DNA from: Microcystis panniformis FACHB-1757
GTDB lineage: Bacteria; Cyanobacteriota; Cyanobacteriia; Cyanobacteriales; Microcystaceae
DNA length: 64,000 bases
Reading direction: 5' to 3'
Assembly: GCF_001264245.1 (NCBI RefSeq)
Contig: NZ_CP011339.1
Span: forward strand, 1,612,001-1,676,000
Shown: in pieces, positions 36,613 to 45,185 of the stretch
How the letters are laid out: each line of letters begins with the position of its first letter
How positions within the stretch are numbered: the stretch's first letter is position 1
Program-made: the position numbers and the translations under genes
Notes under the pieces: generated by a model
Told to the model about the DNA's origin: nothing
Databases searched by the model: none
The model's input: the letters and a program-made list of their open reading frames with translations, nothing else

Positions 36613-36783
36613 GTAGGGTCAATTCATGAATTGACCCTACTATAGTTCATGAATTGACCCTACTATAGTTCATGAATTGACCCTACTATAGTTCATGAAT
36701 TGACCCTACTATAGTTCATGAATTGACCCTACTATAGTTCATGAATTGACCCTACTATAGTTCATGAATTGACCCTACTATAG
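36613..36783. repeat. Tandem array of a 23-bp near-palindromic unit
   Basis: A perfect 28-bp palindrome (GTAGGGTCAATTCA and its complement) at 36613-36640 is followed by six exact copies of the 23-bp unit TATAGTTCATGAATTGACCC plus TAC. Units abut without spacers, so this is not CRISPR. The surrounding DNA 35821-36867 is AT-rich and otherwise carries only the 55-aa gene. Confidence 0.9.
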
Positions 36784-36867
36784 CCCTCGATGGTAAAAAT
36801 GGCTCTTCTCGACCTTACAGATACCACCATCGATATAATCAGTAATTCACTAAATTAACAAAAAAAA

Positions 36868-37074
36868 ATGGCTACCAGACAATTTCGAGTAAATCTTAGT
36901 CAAAAGGACTCTGAATATCTTAAAGAAATAGCTAAAGAGCTAGACTTAACAGAGTCTGAAGTAATTCGCAAAGGATTAAAACTCATGGCTTTATATGCTA
37001 AAACTGAGACGGAGGAAGATACTCAATTAATACTGCAAAAAGGTAATGAACAGAGACCACTACTAATTGTTTAG
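36868..37074 (+). CDS. Ribbon-helix-helix DNA-binding protein
   Basis: A 68-aa protein with a clear RHH (CopG/Arc) fold: strand ATRQFRVNLSQ, helix KDSEYLKEIAKELDLT, turn, helix ESEVIRKGLKLMALY. Likely a transcriptional regulator or antitoxin that binds DNA as a dimer. The palindromic array upstream (36613-36783) could be its operator, but that is speculation. A possible small partner gene follows after 2 bp. Confidence 0.8.
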   Translation: MATRQFRVNLSQKDSEYLKEIAKELDLTESEVIRKGLKLMALYAKTETEEDTQLILQKGNEQRPLLIV

Positions 37075-37076
37075 TT

Positions 37077-37238
37077 ATGACCAGTGATTCAAAAAATGAG
37101 ACAGGGGAAGTTAACAATCCAAAAGATCCCAGCGCTTCTTTGGCTCTTCCAAAATCGGTAATTTTAGTACAAAGGCCAGAAATCTCAACCCCAGAAACCT
37201 TTCCTCCCCACTCTCCTATACTTTTAAAGTGGAATAAA
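37077..37238 (+). CDS. Possible 53-aa protein downstream of the RHH gene
   Basis: ATG two bases after the RHH stop, giving MTSDSKNETGEVNNP and SLALPKSVILVQRPEISTP, stop at 37236. Tight spacing suggests co-translation. No recognisable domain; it could equally be chance. Confidence 0.35.
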
Positions 37239-37259
37239 GTTTTAGTTTAATTAATCTGG

Positions 37260-39131
37260 CTACAGGCCTGTTTTTACCGTCTCTAAATACCCCTGATAAC
37301 TTGACCGGAACTTTTCGATCGATAAGTCCTTTGTCCAATATTCTACCAGAGCATGACCCCAGGCCCAAGCTTCCCTGTCGGCAGTGCTAGAATTTTCTAA
37401 TAGTATTGGCCAAAGTGCCAATAAATCAAAACTTTTATTCTCCGTATTTAAGAGAGAAGAAAGCTCGTAGGCCATCTGTAATTTACCGATCGCTACTGGT
37501 AATTGTTCCACAGGAATTTGTTCAGCTAAAAGATAGGCTAAAGTCGGTCTTCCCGTGGCTAAAGTGGAGATAAAACCGAGAATAGGACTTTTTAATAGGG
37601 CCGTTAAACCTTGTCCCGTGGCCATCTGTAAAGTATAGCGATCGATTATTTTCGCCGCTGCCAGGGTTCGAGTTTCTAAATCGGCTAAAAAACGGGCCAA
37701 ACGCAACTGTTTTGCGGGTGAAATTGCCCCCAGCAAAGCGATTGATAACTCCTCATCCCCCCAAGCTTCTCTATCTGGCTGTTGACTGACCATCGGCAAA
37801 ATGCGATCGCAGAGATCCTCGAATAATTCCGCCCGATACTGCAAGCATTCGCGGATATTGACTTCTTTGGGACTTTCTCCCGTCAGCCAATTATAGGGGG
37901 GTTGCCACTCTCGCAGCGGACGCAGGCGATCGACTTGGGAAACACAGACTATAACTGGTAAATTGTCAATAGTTTGTTGCAAATCTTTAAGAAAAGCCTC
38001 ATCCATAGCCAGGGCGGGATCGAGGGCGGGAGTTACCAGAATCAATAAATCGGCGTTTTTGGCGTAATTAAGAACCTTTTGCCGATCATCGGCCCGATTT
38101 GCCTGTTCGTAGCCCGGGGTATCCCAGAGGATTAACTCGTCCCCTTCTGGGGTTTGCCAATGGTAGGATTGGATCGCGTCGGTACTGGGCAATAGATCCA
38201 CTTGGGCTAAATCGGCCCGAAAGAGAGTATTAATTAAACTGCTTTTGCCGGCCCCGGTGCGTCCAACCAGCAGAATGTTAACCGGTTGGCGATCGATTTC
38301 CGTGATCGGTTCCGCTTGGGCGAGAATTTCCTTGAGAGTAGTAGTGGCGATTTTGGTTTTGGTGGGGAGAGTGGGGGCGAGATTACTGCCACTGTAGAGT
38401 AACACCGCTTGGCGAGAGAGATTTCTTAGGGCATTTTCCCGCAAAACTTGCCCTAAATTGACTAATAATTGCTGATCCGCTCGATCGCTGTATTTTTGAC
38501 TGGCCACTTTAGCCACAGCCGCGGCGGGATTGATTACCCATTGCGCCCAATTCCAGACCTGCCAAAGTTTCTGGGCCGAGGGTTGCAATTTTTGATAAAC
38601 TTCGTAGGCCTGATAGGCTTGGCCGATGGTGATTTGATTCAGGGCCGGGGAAAGATTCTGCATCCAGCGATCGCTATCATCCACGGTTCCCCGAATTAAA
38701 CCGTAGGCCTGGGGAATGTAAATATTTAATAAGGGGTACTTGACATCGGGGTAATAGATCTGAGCGATGGCACTGACCAAATCCTGACAGCGTTGCCAAA
38801 AAGTCGCCCAATCTTCCCAAACCGGCCGATCATTGCGGGCCTCGACGATAATCCTCTCGATAATTTCCTCGACATTGCCCCCGGAATCACCGTCAGGAGG
38901 GGTTAATTCTGCCTTAATTTCCCCAATGGTGGCTTCGATTTCCCCGACCACTGGGCGCGTCCATTTGACCAACAGGAAGCGCCAAGCGACAAAAATCAGG
39001 GTAAAAACTGCCCAAATCCAATTTAAACCCCATTGATTGATCTGGAAACTGGCGGCCACGATCAGAAAGATGACCACGGCGGCGATCGGAACTGCTAAAA
39101 TCAATCCTTGCCAAGTTTTTAACCGTAACAT
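37260..39131 (-). CDS. Membrane-anchored dynamin-like/Era-type GTPase
   Basis: A 623-aa protein. Two hydrophobic segments at residues about 8-55 (GLILAVPIAAVVIFLIVAAS, WIWAVFTLIFVAW) anchor it. The GTPase domain lies at about 290-430: G1 LLVGRTGAGKSSL, G3 ILWDTPGYEQ, G4 VSQVDRL. The N-terminal half before it is a long helical domain and the C-terminal ~200 residues are helical, as in the DUF697-containing cyanobacterial GTPases. Role unknown; such proteins are thought to act in membrane remodelling. The frame is intact, and the gene is convergent with the RHH gene. Confidence 0.85.
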   Translation of the reverse strand: MLRLKTWQGLILAVPIAAVVIFLIVAASFQINQWGLNWIWAVFTLIFVAWRFLLVKWTRPVVGEIEATIGEIKAELTPPDGDSGGNVEEIIERIIVEARNDRPVWEDWATFWQRCQDLVSAIAQIYYPDVKYPLLNIYIPQAYGLIRGTVDDSDRWMQNLSPALNQITIGQAYQAYEVYQKLQPSAQKLWQVWNWAQWVINPAAAVAKVASQKYSDRADQQLLVNLGQVLRENALRNLSRQAVLLYSGSNLAPTLPTKTKIATTTLKEILAQAEPITEIDRQPVNILLVGRTGAGKSSLINTLFRADLAQVDLLPSTDAIQSYHWQTPEGDELILWDTPGYEQANRADDRQKVLNYAKNADLLILVTPALDPALAMDEAFLKDLQQTIDNLPVIVCVSQVDRLRPLREWQPPYNWLTGESPKEVNIRECLQYRAELFEDLCDRILPMVSQQPDREAWGDEELSIALLGAISPAKQLRLARFLADLETRTLAAAKIIDRYTLQMATGQGLTALLKSPILGFISTLATGRPTLAYLLAEQIPVEQLPVAIGKLQMAYELSSLLNTENKSFDLLALWPILLENSSTADREAWAWGHALVEYWTKDLSIEKFRSSYQGYLETVKTGL

Positions 39132-39190
39132 TGCTCGATCTGGTTTTTTTCCATTCTACCGATCTCTGATTCTCGGTTAGGGGGCATAAA

Positions 39191-40066
39191 TTAGACCGTG
39201 GCATCAATTTGGGCGAGGATTGCCGTGGACAACTGACAAAGTTGTTGATGACAAGGACCATTACTGGCCATGATCCCCCCCCATTGCCGCACATCGCCGC
39301 GATTATAGCGCACCGGTTGACCGTCAAAATAGGAAAATTTGCCGCCTGCTTCCGTTAAAATCAACTCTGGAGCGGCAAAATCCCAGTCTTTAGCCGCCGA
39401 TTTCCCCGATAGGGAGATATAAACATCGGATTTTTGTTCGAGGATCGTGGCAATTTTACAGCCCACACTACCCACATAATTTTTATCCAAGAAGGGTATT
39501 TGACTTAATAAATTATCAAAACGTTGGTTGCGATGGGTACGACTAACCACCAGATAGAGGTCGGTAATTTTATCTTTATTGGCAACTTTTACCTGTGTAA
39601 TATTGCCGTCGCTAGTTTCTAGAAAAGTGCCTTTTCCTTTTTGGGCAAAATAGAGTTTTTCTTGATCTGGTAGGGCAACCACGGCGATGATCGGTCTTCC
39701 TTGATAACATAAGGCGATATGTAGGGCATATTCTCCCGTTTTGTCGATAAAATCGCGGGTTCCGTCCAAAGGATCGATAATCCATACCCAATCTTTCGGG
39801 ATAGCTTCATTACCCTGGTGGGTTTCCTCGCTTAGATAACCAAAGTCGATATCAGAGAAATTTGTTTGTAATTCCCCTAAAATATAGTGATTTGCCGCTA
39901 AATCCGCCGCTGTCACTGGTCCGCCTTTTTTCTTCTCGTTGATGGCTAAATCCTGTTCACCCCGGTGGTAGGATTGGAGAATTTTAGCACCACCCCAACC
40001 GACGGCACGAGTCACAGCTAAAATGCGATCGAGTGTTTCGGTATCTTGACAGGTTAAATTAATCAT
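39191..40066 (-). CDS. cysQ: 3'(2'),5'-bisphosphate nucleotidase, CysQ type
   Basis: A 291-aa Mg/Li-sensitive phosphatase of the inositol-monophosphatase superfamily. Metal-binding motifs are complete: LSEETHQ, WIIDPLDGTRDFI and WDFAAPELILTEAGG. The CysQ branch dephosphorylates PAP, the by-product of the PAPS reductase encoded at 33200, to AMP; IMPase activity is also possible. Cytoplasmic. It lies 59 bp upstream of the GTPase gene and on the same strand, so co-transcription is possible. Confidence 0.9.
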   Translation of the reverse strand: MINLTCQDTETLDRILAVTRAVGWGGAKILQSYHRGEQDLAINEKKKGGPVTAADLAANHYILGELQTNFSDIDFGYLSEETHQGNEAIPKDWVWIIDPLDGTRDFIDKTGEYALHIALCYQGRPIIAVVALPDQEKLYFAQKGKGTFLETSDGNITQVKVANKDKITDLYLVVSRTHRNQRFDNLLSQIPFLDKNYVGSVGCKIATILEQKSDVYISLSGKSAAKDWDFAAPELILTEAGGKFSYFDGQPVRYNRGDVRQWGGIMASNGPCHQQLCQLSTAILAQIDATV

Positions 40067-40134
40067 AAAATAGCCTCAGTTTTTCAGACTTATTATCCAC
40101 TAAATTAACTGCGAAATTTAAAGACTGGCTTCTT

Positions 40135-40242
40135 ATACCATTTTTCTAAAGTAATGACAGAGATGGTTAATTGCCCTCACCCCCCGACGTCGGGGGGGTG
40201 AGGAGGGGTAAGATACCTGCCAAGAATAAAGAAAAATGGTAT
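40135..40242. mobile_element. 108-bp MITE with ATACCATTTTTCT ends
   Basis: Perfect 13-bp terminal inverted repeats ATACCATTTTTCT / AGAAAAATGGTAT enclose a strong palindrome (CCTCACCCCCCGACG/CGTCGGGGGGGTGAGG, 40176-40203). Flanking TTA/TTA may be the target. It lies between the CysQ and ChaN genes and could fold as a hairpin RNA. Confidence 0.8.
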
Positions 40243-40279
40243 TAGCTTATCATCCCTTGTTTCCTAACCTCCGACTTGC

Positions 40280-41122
40280 TTAATTTTGCCCTTGCCAAAA
40301 ATAATCGGCGGGTTTTTTGGTTTCTGCTGGTGATGATTGAGGAGCGTCTCCTAAGAAAACCGAGCGCTGGCTGACGCGATCGCCTAATCTTCTTTGGACT
40401 CGACTGGGAATACCGTAACCGTAGGCAATATGACCTTTTCCTGCTAGGACGATGATCTGATATTCGGGATGAGCTTGCCAGAATTTAGCGATCGCATCGG
40501 CCATGGTTTCATCCCAGAGAACCTGTGCCAGAAAAAAGCGATCGAATCCCTGACTACTGCCCCCCGTGTGTTGCTCATAAACGGCTAAGATCTGTTGACG
40601 GTATTCCTCGTTATCCTGGTTTATTTCGCTTTTAGGGGGGATGTAGGTCATTTCTGAGGTGGAGAGGCTTTCTAAGCCCTCCCGTGCCACTTTTCTAGTG
40701 ATTTCCGTGGGTGTATTTAGGGCGATAGCTGGTAGTTTTTTCGCCTTGGCCAAGCGCAGGATCGGGGCGTAAAATTCCCAATCAAATCCCCAACGTTGGT
40801 CGTATTCACTTTTTTCTCTCAACTGATTTTCGCTAATTTTGCCGGCTAAATACTGATCCAAATAGATTTGGTAAGGACGTTGAAACATCTCAAAAGCGAT
40901 CGCTATTTGGGGATTATTAGCCTGTAAATACTCGATAATAGCTAATTGGGCCTGATGGTCGGCTTGACTATCGTGCCTTTCCCCCAGATAAATAATCTCG
41001 GCTGTTTTTAAATCGGCCAGAATTTGTTTTTGGCTATTAGTAAAACTCCAGGCCTGGGGCAGCAAAATAAACAGTAGGCAGAGGGCAAGGAAAACGGGAA
41101 AAAAGCGTCGAGAGAATTTCAT
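40280..41122 (-). CDS. ChaN family heme-binding/iron-regulated protein
   Basis: A 280-aa exported protein: signal peptide FFPVFLALCLLFILLPQAWS. The ChaN/DUF399 hallmarks are YLGERHDSQADH near the N-terminus, IAFEMFQRPYQ, LAQVLWDETMADAI and the late IVLAGKGHIAYGYGIP. The family binds heme in Campylobacter; the role in cyanobacteria is unproven. No lipobox Cys follows the signal (WSFTN), so it is probably periplasmic rather than a lipoprotein. Confidence 0.9.
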   Translation of the reverse strand: MKFSRRFFPVFLALCLLFILLPQAWSFTNSQKQILADLKTAEIIYLGERHDSQADHQAQLAIIEYLQANNPQIAIAFEMFQRPYQIYLDQYLAGKISENQLREKSEYDQRWGFDWEFYAPILRLAKAKKLPAIALNTPTEITRKVAREGLESLSTSEMTYIPPKSEINQDNEEYRQQILAVYEQHTGGSSQGFDRFFLAQVLWDETMADAIAKFWQAHPEYQIIVLAGKGHIAYGYGIPSRVQRRLGDRVSQRSVFLGDAPQSSPAETKKPADYFWQGQN

Positions 41123-41148
41123 CTTTTTAAAGGTCTTTTAAAAAACCT

Positions 41149-41267
41149 AAGTAGATAGGTATTAAAAACTTTCAGATCCCCCCGCCTATCGGCACCCCCC
41201 TTATTAAGGGGGGTAGGGGGGATCGAACCTAAAATCCATTTTTAATTTAATTATAACCAGCTACTTA
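41149..41267 (+). mobile_element. MITE family A, copy 3
   Basis: TAAGTAGATAGGTATTAAAA at the left, one CCGCCTATCGGCACCCCCC core, then the shared AACCTAAAATCCATTTTTAA arm and AGCTACTTA at the right. It is the shortest copy and probably shows the basic one-unit form. Confidence 0.8.
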
Positions 41268-41338
41268 TCTTAACCGAAGCCAAGACAAAAAGGGTGGACA
41301 ATGCCCACCCGCAAAAATTTTCAGAGAACCTTTCTGGT

Positions 41339-42538
41339 TTAGTAGGTTTCTACGTGCCAGCGATGTTCTTTTTTCAGTTGTTTCTGATAGACAGACCAAT
41401 CGGTGCCATTTTTATTGGCAGCACCACTGATAGCATCGTCGATACCATCTTCCATCCCTTTAAGTCCGCACATATAAGCGTGGGTTTTGGGACTTTGGAG
41501 TAGATTCCAGATTTCGTCAGCGTGTTCGGCTACCCGGTGTTGAATATACATTCTGCCGCCCTGGGGATTTTGCTGTTCCCGGCTGATGGCATAGGTGAGA
41601 CGGAAGTTATCGGGGAATTCCGCCGCGATTTTCTCTAATTCTTCTTGGTAGAGAATATTGGCCGTTTTGGGAACTCCGAAAATCAACCAAGCTAGACCTT
41701 TGAATTTATAATCTTCGTGTTGTTCCTTGAACATCCGCCAGAGGAAAGCTCGGAAGGGAGCGATTCCCGTCCCGGTGGCCATCATAATGATAGTGGCATC
41801 TTCATCACTGGGCAGCAGCATTTCCTTACCCACCGGACCAGTAATAGCCACATCGGCACCCACCCCTATATTACAGAGATGGGTGGAACAAACTCCATAA
41901 ACGGTTTCCTTGGTTTCTGGATGTTGGTATTCTAACTGACGCACGCAGAGGGATACGGTTTTATCGTCTAATTTATCACCATGACGGGTGGAGGCGATCG
42001 AATAGAGTCTCAATTTATGAGGTTTGCCATTAGCATCGGTACCCGGAGGGATAATACCGATACTTTGCCCTTCTAAATAGCGTAAATCGCTCCCGGAAAG
42101 GTCAAAGGTGACGTGTTGTACGATGCCGATACCCCCCTCATCAACGAGAGGATAATTCTCGATACATTTGCCGATAAAGGGTTGATTCGGACGGTAGATG
42201 TTGACGGGGATATCTGTTTTTTCTTTCGCTTGAGTCATGGCCTTTTTCTTGGTCTGTTCGGGGACGGGCGATGATTGAGCGATTGGCTGTGGTGTGGAGG
42301 CACTAGAAACAGTTGCTACGGGGGCAATCCCATTGAAGGGTTTGATGCTGACGATACGACCACCTAAACGGGTAATCCGACGCATTTCTTGATTCATGCG
42401 ACTGTAGGGAACCGTGAAAAACACGCTTCCACTCTGACGGATTGAATAATCCAAGCTGTCAGTATTGTCGTTTTGATTGAGACCCGCCACTTCGTAAACA
42501 AATAAACGGTTTCCCGCTAGTGTACTCGGACTGTACAT
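41339..42538 (-). CDS. petH: Ferredoxin:NADP+ oxidoreductase with CpcD-like linker domain
   Basis: A 399-aa flavoenzyme: moves electrons from ferredoxin to NADP+ at the end of photosynthetic transport. Residues 1-65 form a CpcD phycobilisome-linker domain (NRLFVYEVAGLNQNDNTDSL) that docks it on phycobilisome rods. A Pro/Ala hinge follows, then the FAD domain (HKLRLYSIAS) and NADP domain (MATGTGIAPFRAFL), ending in the conserved Tyr (HVETY). The ATG at 42538 has a TTGGGAG site. An internal ATG at residue 101 (MTQAKEKTDIPVNIY) sits where cyanobacteria start the short, linker-free isoform. All motifs intact. Confidence 0.96.
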   Translation of the reverse strand: MYSPSTLAGNRLFVYEVAGLNQNDNTDSLDYSIRQSGSVFFTVPYSRMNQEMRRITRLGGRIVSIKPFNGIAPVATVSSASTPQPIAQSSPVPEQTKKKAMTQAKEKTDIPVNIYRPNQPFIGKCIENYPLVDEGGIGIVQHVTFDLSGSDLRYLEGQSIGIIPPGTDANGKPHKLRLYSIASTRHGDKLDDKTVSLCVRQLEYQHPETKETVYGVCSTHLCNIGVGADVAITGPVGKEMLLPSDEDATIIMMATGTGIAPFRAFLWRMFKEQHEDYKFKGLAWLIFGVPKTANILYQEELEKIAAEFPDNFRLTYAISREQQNPQGGRMYIQHRVAEHADEIWNLLQSPKTHAYMCGLKGMEDGIDDAISGAANKNGTDWSVYQKQLKKEHRWHVETY

Positions 42539-42825
42539 TAAATATAACTCCCAACTCAAGTCACGATAATCGTTCCATAGTTTAGCCTATCATCGGTACA
42601 CTACACCTAGGCCTAATTGAGAGTTATCTTAAAAAAACCACAGACATCGCTTTTATCCTTTTGGATAGGATAGGTCAAGTCTCTGGTTAAAATCTGTTAC
42701 ATTTGCAGCATTTTACTTTTTATTAAGATTTATGTTACTTTTGCCCATTTATGCTAGAAATCCCCCTGGTTGACCTGATGAGGACAAGAGCGGGGGACAG
42801 ATATTAGCAATAATTATTTTATGAA

Positions 42826-43050
42826 CTACTCGGCCGCAGCAGCGTTTAAGGGTTTAATGCTGACGATGCGAGCGCCTAAACGGGTAATCCGACGCATTTC
42901 TTGATTCATGCGGCTATAGGGAACGGTTAAAAAGACACTGCCACTCTTACGAATAGAATAATCTAGGTTATCAGTCTTGTCATTTTGACTCAAACCGACG
43001 ACTTCATAGACAAAAAGGCGGTTTTCTTTGGCACTAGAGAGACTTTGCAT
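42826..43050 (-). CDS. Stand-alone CpcD-like linker protein, paralogue of PetH N-terminus
   Basis: A 74-aa protein almost identical to the linker domain of PetH (shares NRLFVYEV, DNLDYSIR/DSLDYSIR, TVPYSRMNQEMRRITRLG, ARIVSIKP). It is preceded by a good GTAGGAG site. It lies 287 bp upstream of petH on the same strand, so it probably arose by partial duplication of petH. By analogy with CpcD it may cap phycobilisome rods and compete with FNR for docking. The true cpcD should lie in the cpc operon, outside this window. Confidence 0.85.
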   Translation of the reverse strand: MQSLSSAKENRLFVYEVVGLSQNDKTDNLDYSIRKSGSVFLTVPYSRMNQEMRRITRLGARIVSIKPLNAAAAE

Positions 43051-43117
43051 CGAAATGGCTCCTACATTGATGTTATAGTTCTCTAGTTTAGCCTAGCAGG
43101 GAGACTAGCAATCTAGT

Positions 43118-43301
43118 TAGGGTTTGCGGCAAAAAGTTTCTCGTGGGGCCAGGGTGTGGGGTGTAGGGTGTAGGGTTCTATTTTAAGGCACTTTTCCCCT
43201 GAAATTTCCCCCCGATCCCTCCAATGGCTGGCACTTTTTGATTTCCCCAAAGTCTAAAAGTCTTAACCAACAAGGTTTTTAGATTTATTCAGCCAACGCT
43301 A
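43118..43301. mobile_element. MITE family C, diverged copy
   Basis: Begins TAGGGTTTGCGGCAAAAAG and ends ATTTATTCAGCCAACGCTA. It shares CTCCAATGGCTGGCACTTTT and a GGGTGTGGGGTGTAGGGTGT minisatellite with the family C copies at 56001-56209. Lies between the linker gene and rlmN. Confidence 0.7.
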
Positions 43302-43324
43302 GTTAATGGCCGATTTACGCCTGT

Positions 43325-44338
43325 TTATTGTACCATGACGCTCGATCGCAATTGTCCACAGGCCGCATCGGCCGCTAAACCTCTGGAATAACGGACAGTA
43401 ACGGCGACTTTTTCCTGTTCTAAAATAGTTTTAAAAGCCTTAATTCTTTTTTCATCAGGCCGTTGATAATCCACCTCCTGAATGGGATTATAGGGGATGA
43501 GATTGACGTGAGATTGAAACCCTTTCACCAGTTTGGCTAATTCCCTTGCGTGTTCGGGTAAATCATTTACTCCCGCTAAAAGAATGTATTCAAATGTCAC
43601 TCTTCGTCCCGTGATTTGAACGTATTCCTGACAGTCTTGGATCAGATTACTTAGGGGATAATGGTCGGCACTGGGGATTAATTTAGCTCGAACTTGTTGA
43701 TTAGAAGCATGGAGACTAACAGCAAAAGTTACTTGCAAATTATGTTCGGCTAGTTGCTTGATTTTCTGGGGTAATCCCACCGTAGAAATCGTTAAACAAC
43801 GCTGACCGATCCCCACATCTTGATTCAGGGAATGAATCGCTGTCACCACTTCGGGAATATTTAATAAAGGTTCCCCCATCCCCATAAACACCACATGACT
43901 AACTCGCTGTTGAAAATCCTCCTGTACTGTTAATACTTGGTCAACGATTTCATAGGCTTTTAAATTACGAGTAAAACCCCCTTTTCCCGTGGCACAAAAA
44001 TCACAGGCCATCGGGCAACCCACTTGGGAAGAAACACAGACTGTCAATCTTTTTTCACTAGGAATTCCCACCGCTTCGATAATTAAACCATCGGCCAGTT
44101 TTAGCAGATATTTACGAGTGCGATCGGGTGCTACACTGCGATAATTTATAAGGGAACGACCGATAGGATAATCCGCCAGCTTGCTGCGCCATTCTTGGGG
44201 GAATACGGAAATATCCGCCAAAGAATGCACCCCTTTTTCGTATAGCCATTGGTGTAATTGTTTACCCCGATAAGCGGGTTGTCCCTGGTCTTTTACCCAG
44301 TCGGTCAGTTCCTCTAAAGATTTCGCTAGTAAAGTCAT
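43325..44338 (-). CDS. rlmN: 23S rRNA (adenine2503-C2)-methyltransferase
   Basis: A 337-aa radical SAM enzyme that methylates A2503 of 23S rRNA and A37 of some tRNAs. The cluster motif is VGCPMACDFCATG (CxxxCxxC); the resolving Cys is in AADAACGQLRSS near the C-terminus. Other family blocks: VVFMGMGEPLLN and LIPYNPI. The start at 44338 (MTLLAKSLEELTDW) is preferred over 44365 because the family sequence begins there. Intact. Confidence 0.96.
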   Translation of the reverse strand: MTLLAKSLEELTDWVKDQGQPAYRGKQLHQWLYEKGVHSLADISVFPQEWRSKLADYPIGRSLINYRSVAPDRTRKYLLKLADGLIIEAVGIPSEKRLTVCVSSQVGCPMACDFCATGKGGFTRNLKAYEIVDQVLTVQEDFQQRVSHVVFMGMGEPLLNIPEVVTAIHSLNQDVGIGQRCLTISTVGLPQKIKQLAEHNLQVTFAVSLHASNQQVRAKLIPSADHYPLSNLIQDCQEYVQITGRRVTFEYILLAGVNDLPEHARELAKLVKGFQSHVNLIPYNPIQEVDYQRPDEKRIKAFKTILEQEKVAVTVRYSRGLAADAACGQLRSSVMVQ

Positions 44339-44486
44339 AATTGTTATCGTTGATCGCCTTATCATTCTAACCGATCAATCATCCCTAGTAGCAAAACCGT
44401 GACAAAATTGTATTGATTAATTGACATTTTTTCCCTTTGCTCCTTCTCTAGTCTTTGTTAGTCAATTAAATACTTAAAACTATAAC

Positions 44487-44976
44487 TTAAGTAGGTAGGT
44501 GTTAAAAGTTTTCAGACACCCCCCTTATCAAGGGGGGCAGGGGGGATCCCCCCGCCTATCGGCACCCCCTTATCAAGGGTAGATCCCCCCGCCTATCGGC
44601 ACCCCCCTTATCAAGGGTAGATCCCCCGCCTATCGGCACCCCCCTTATTAAGGGTAGATCCCCCCGCCTATCGGCACCCCCCTTATTAAGGGTAGATCCC
44701 CCGCCTATCGGCACCCCCCTTATTAAGGGTAGATCCCCCCGCCTATCGGCACCCCCCTTATTAAGGGTAGATCCCCCCGCCTATCGGCACCCCCCTTATT
44801 AAGGGTAGATCCCCCGCCTATCGGCACCCCCCTTATTAAGGGTAGATCCCCCCGCCTATCGGCACCCCCCTTATTAAGGGTAGATCCCCCCGCCTATCGG
44901 CACCCCCCTTATTAAGGGGGGCAGGGGGGATCGAACCTAAAATCCATTTTTAATTTAATTATAACCAGCTACTTAA
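44487..44976 (+). mobile_element. MITE family A, copy 4, with about ten tandem internal units
   Basis: Same arms as the other copies (TTAAGTAGGTAGGTGTTAAA left, AGCTACTTAA right). Between them about ten units of 37-38 bp (GATCCCCC, then CGCCTATCGGCAC, then CCCCCTTATTAAGGGTA) follow without interruption from about 44545 to 44920. The rest of 44339-45185 contains no gene and is mostly the rimK leader. Confidence 0.9.
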
Positions 44977-45185
44977 ACTTAGCCTGAAGACAAAAACAAA
45001 TCTAGTCTTAAGCTTGATCCTTTTTACTTTTCATTTAACCCAACTGTTCAAAGGGAACTGTCAGCGCCATAATGATCGATGGACTTCGATCGAGAACAGA
45101 AATTTTATGAGTTGCCAGCCAAAAAAGTCAATATGGGAAAATAAAGAGCTATTCAGTTGTAAAAGCAATATTTAAGCGAAAATTT

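Noticed and set aside
36613..36783. CRISPR-like short palindromic repeats
   Set aside because: The 23-bp units are contiguous, without spacers.
44545..44920. Regular repeats resembling a CRISPR array
   Set aside because: Units of 37-38 bp abut with no unique spacers, lie inside MITE arms, and no cas gene is nearby.
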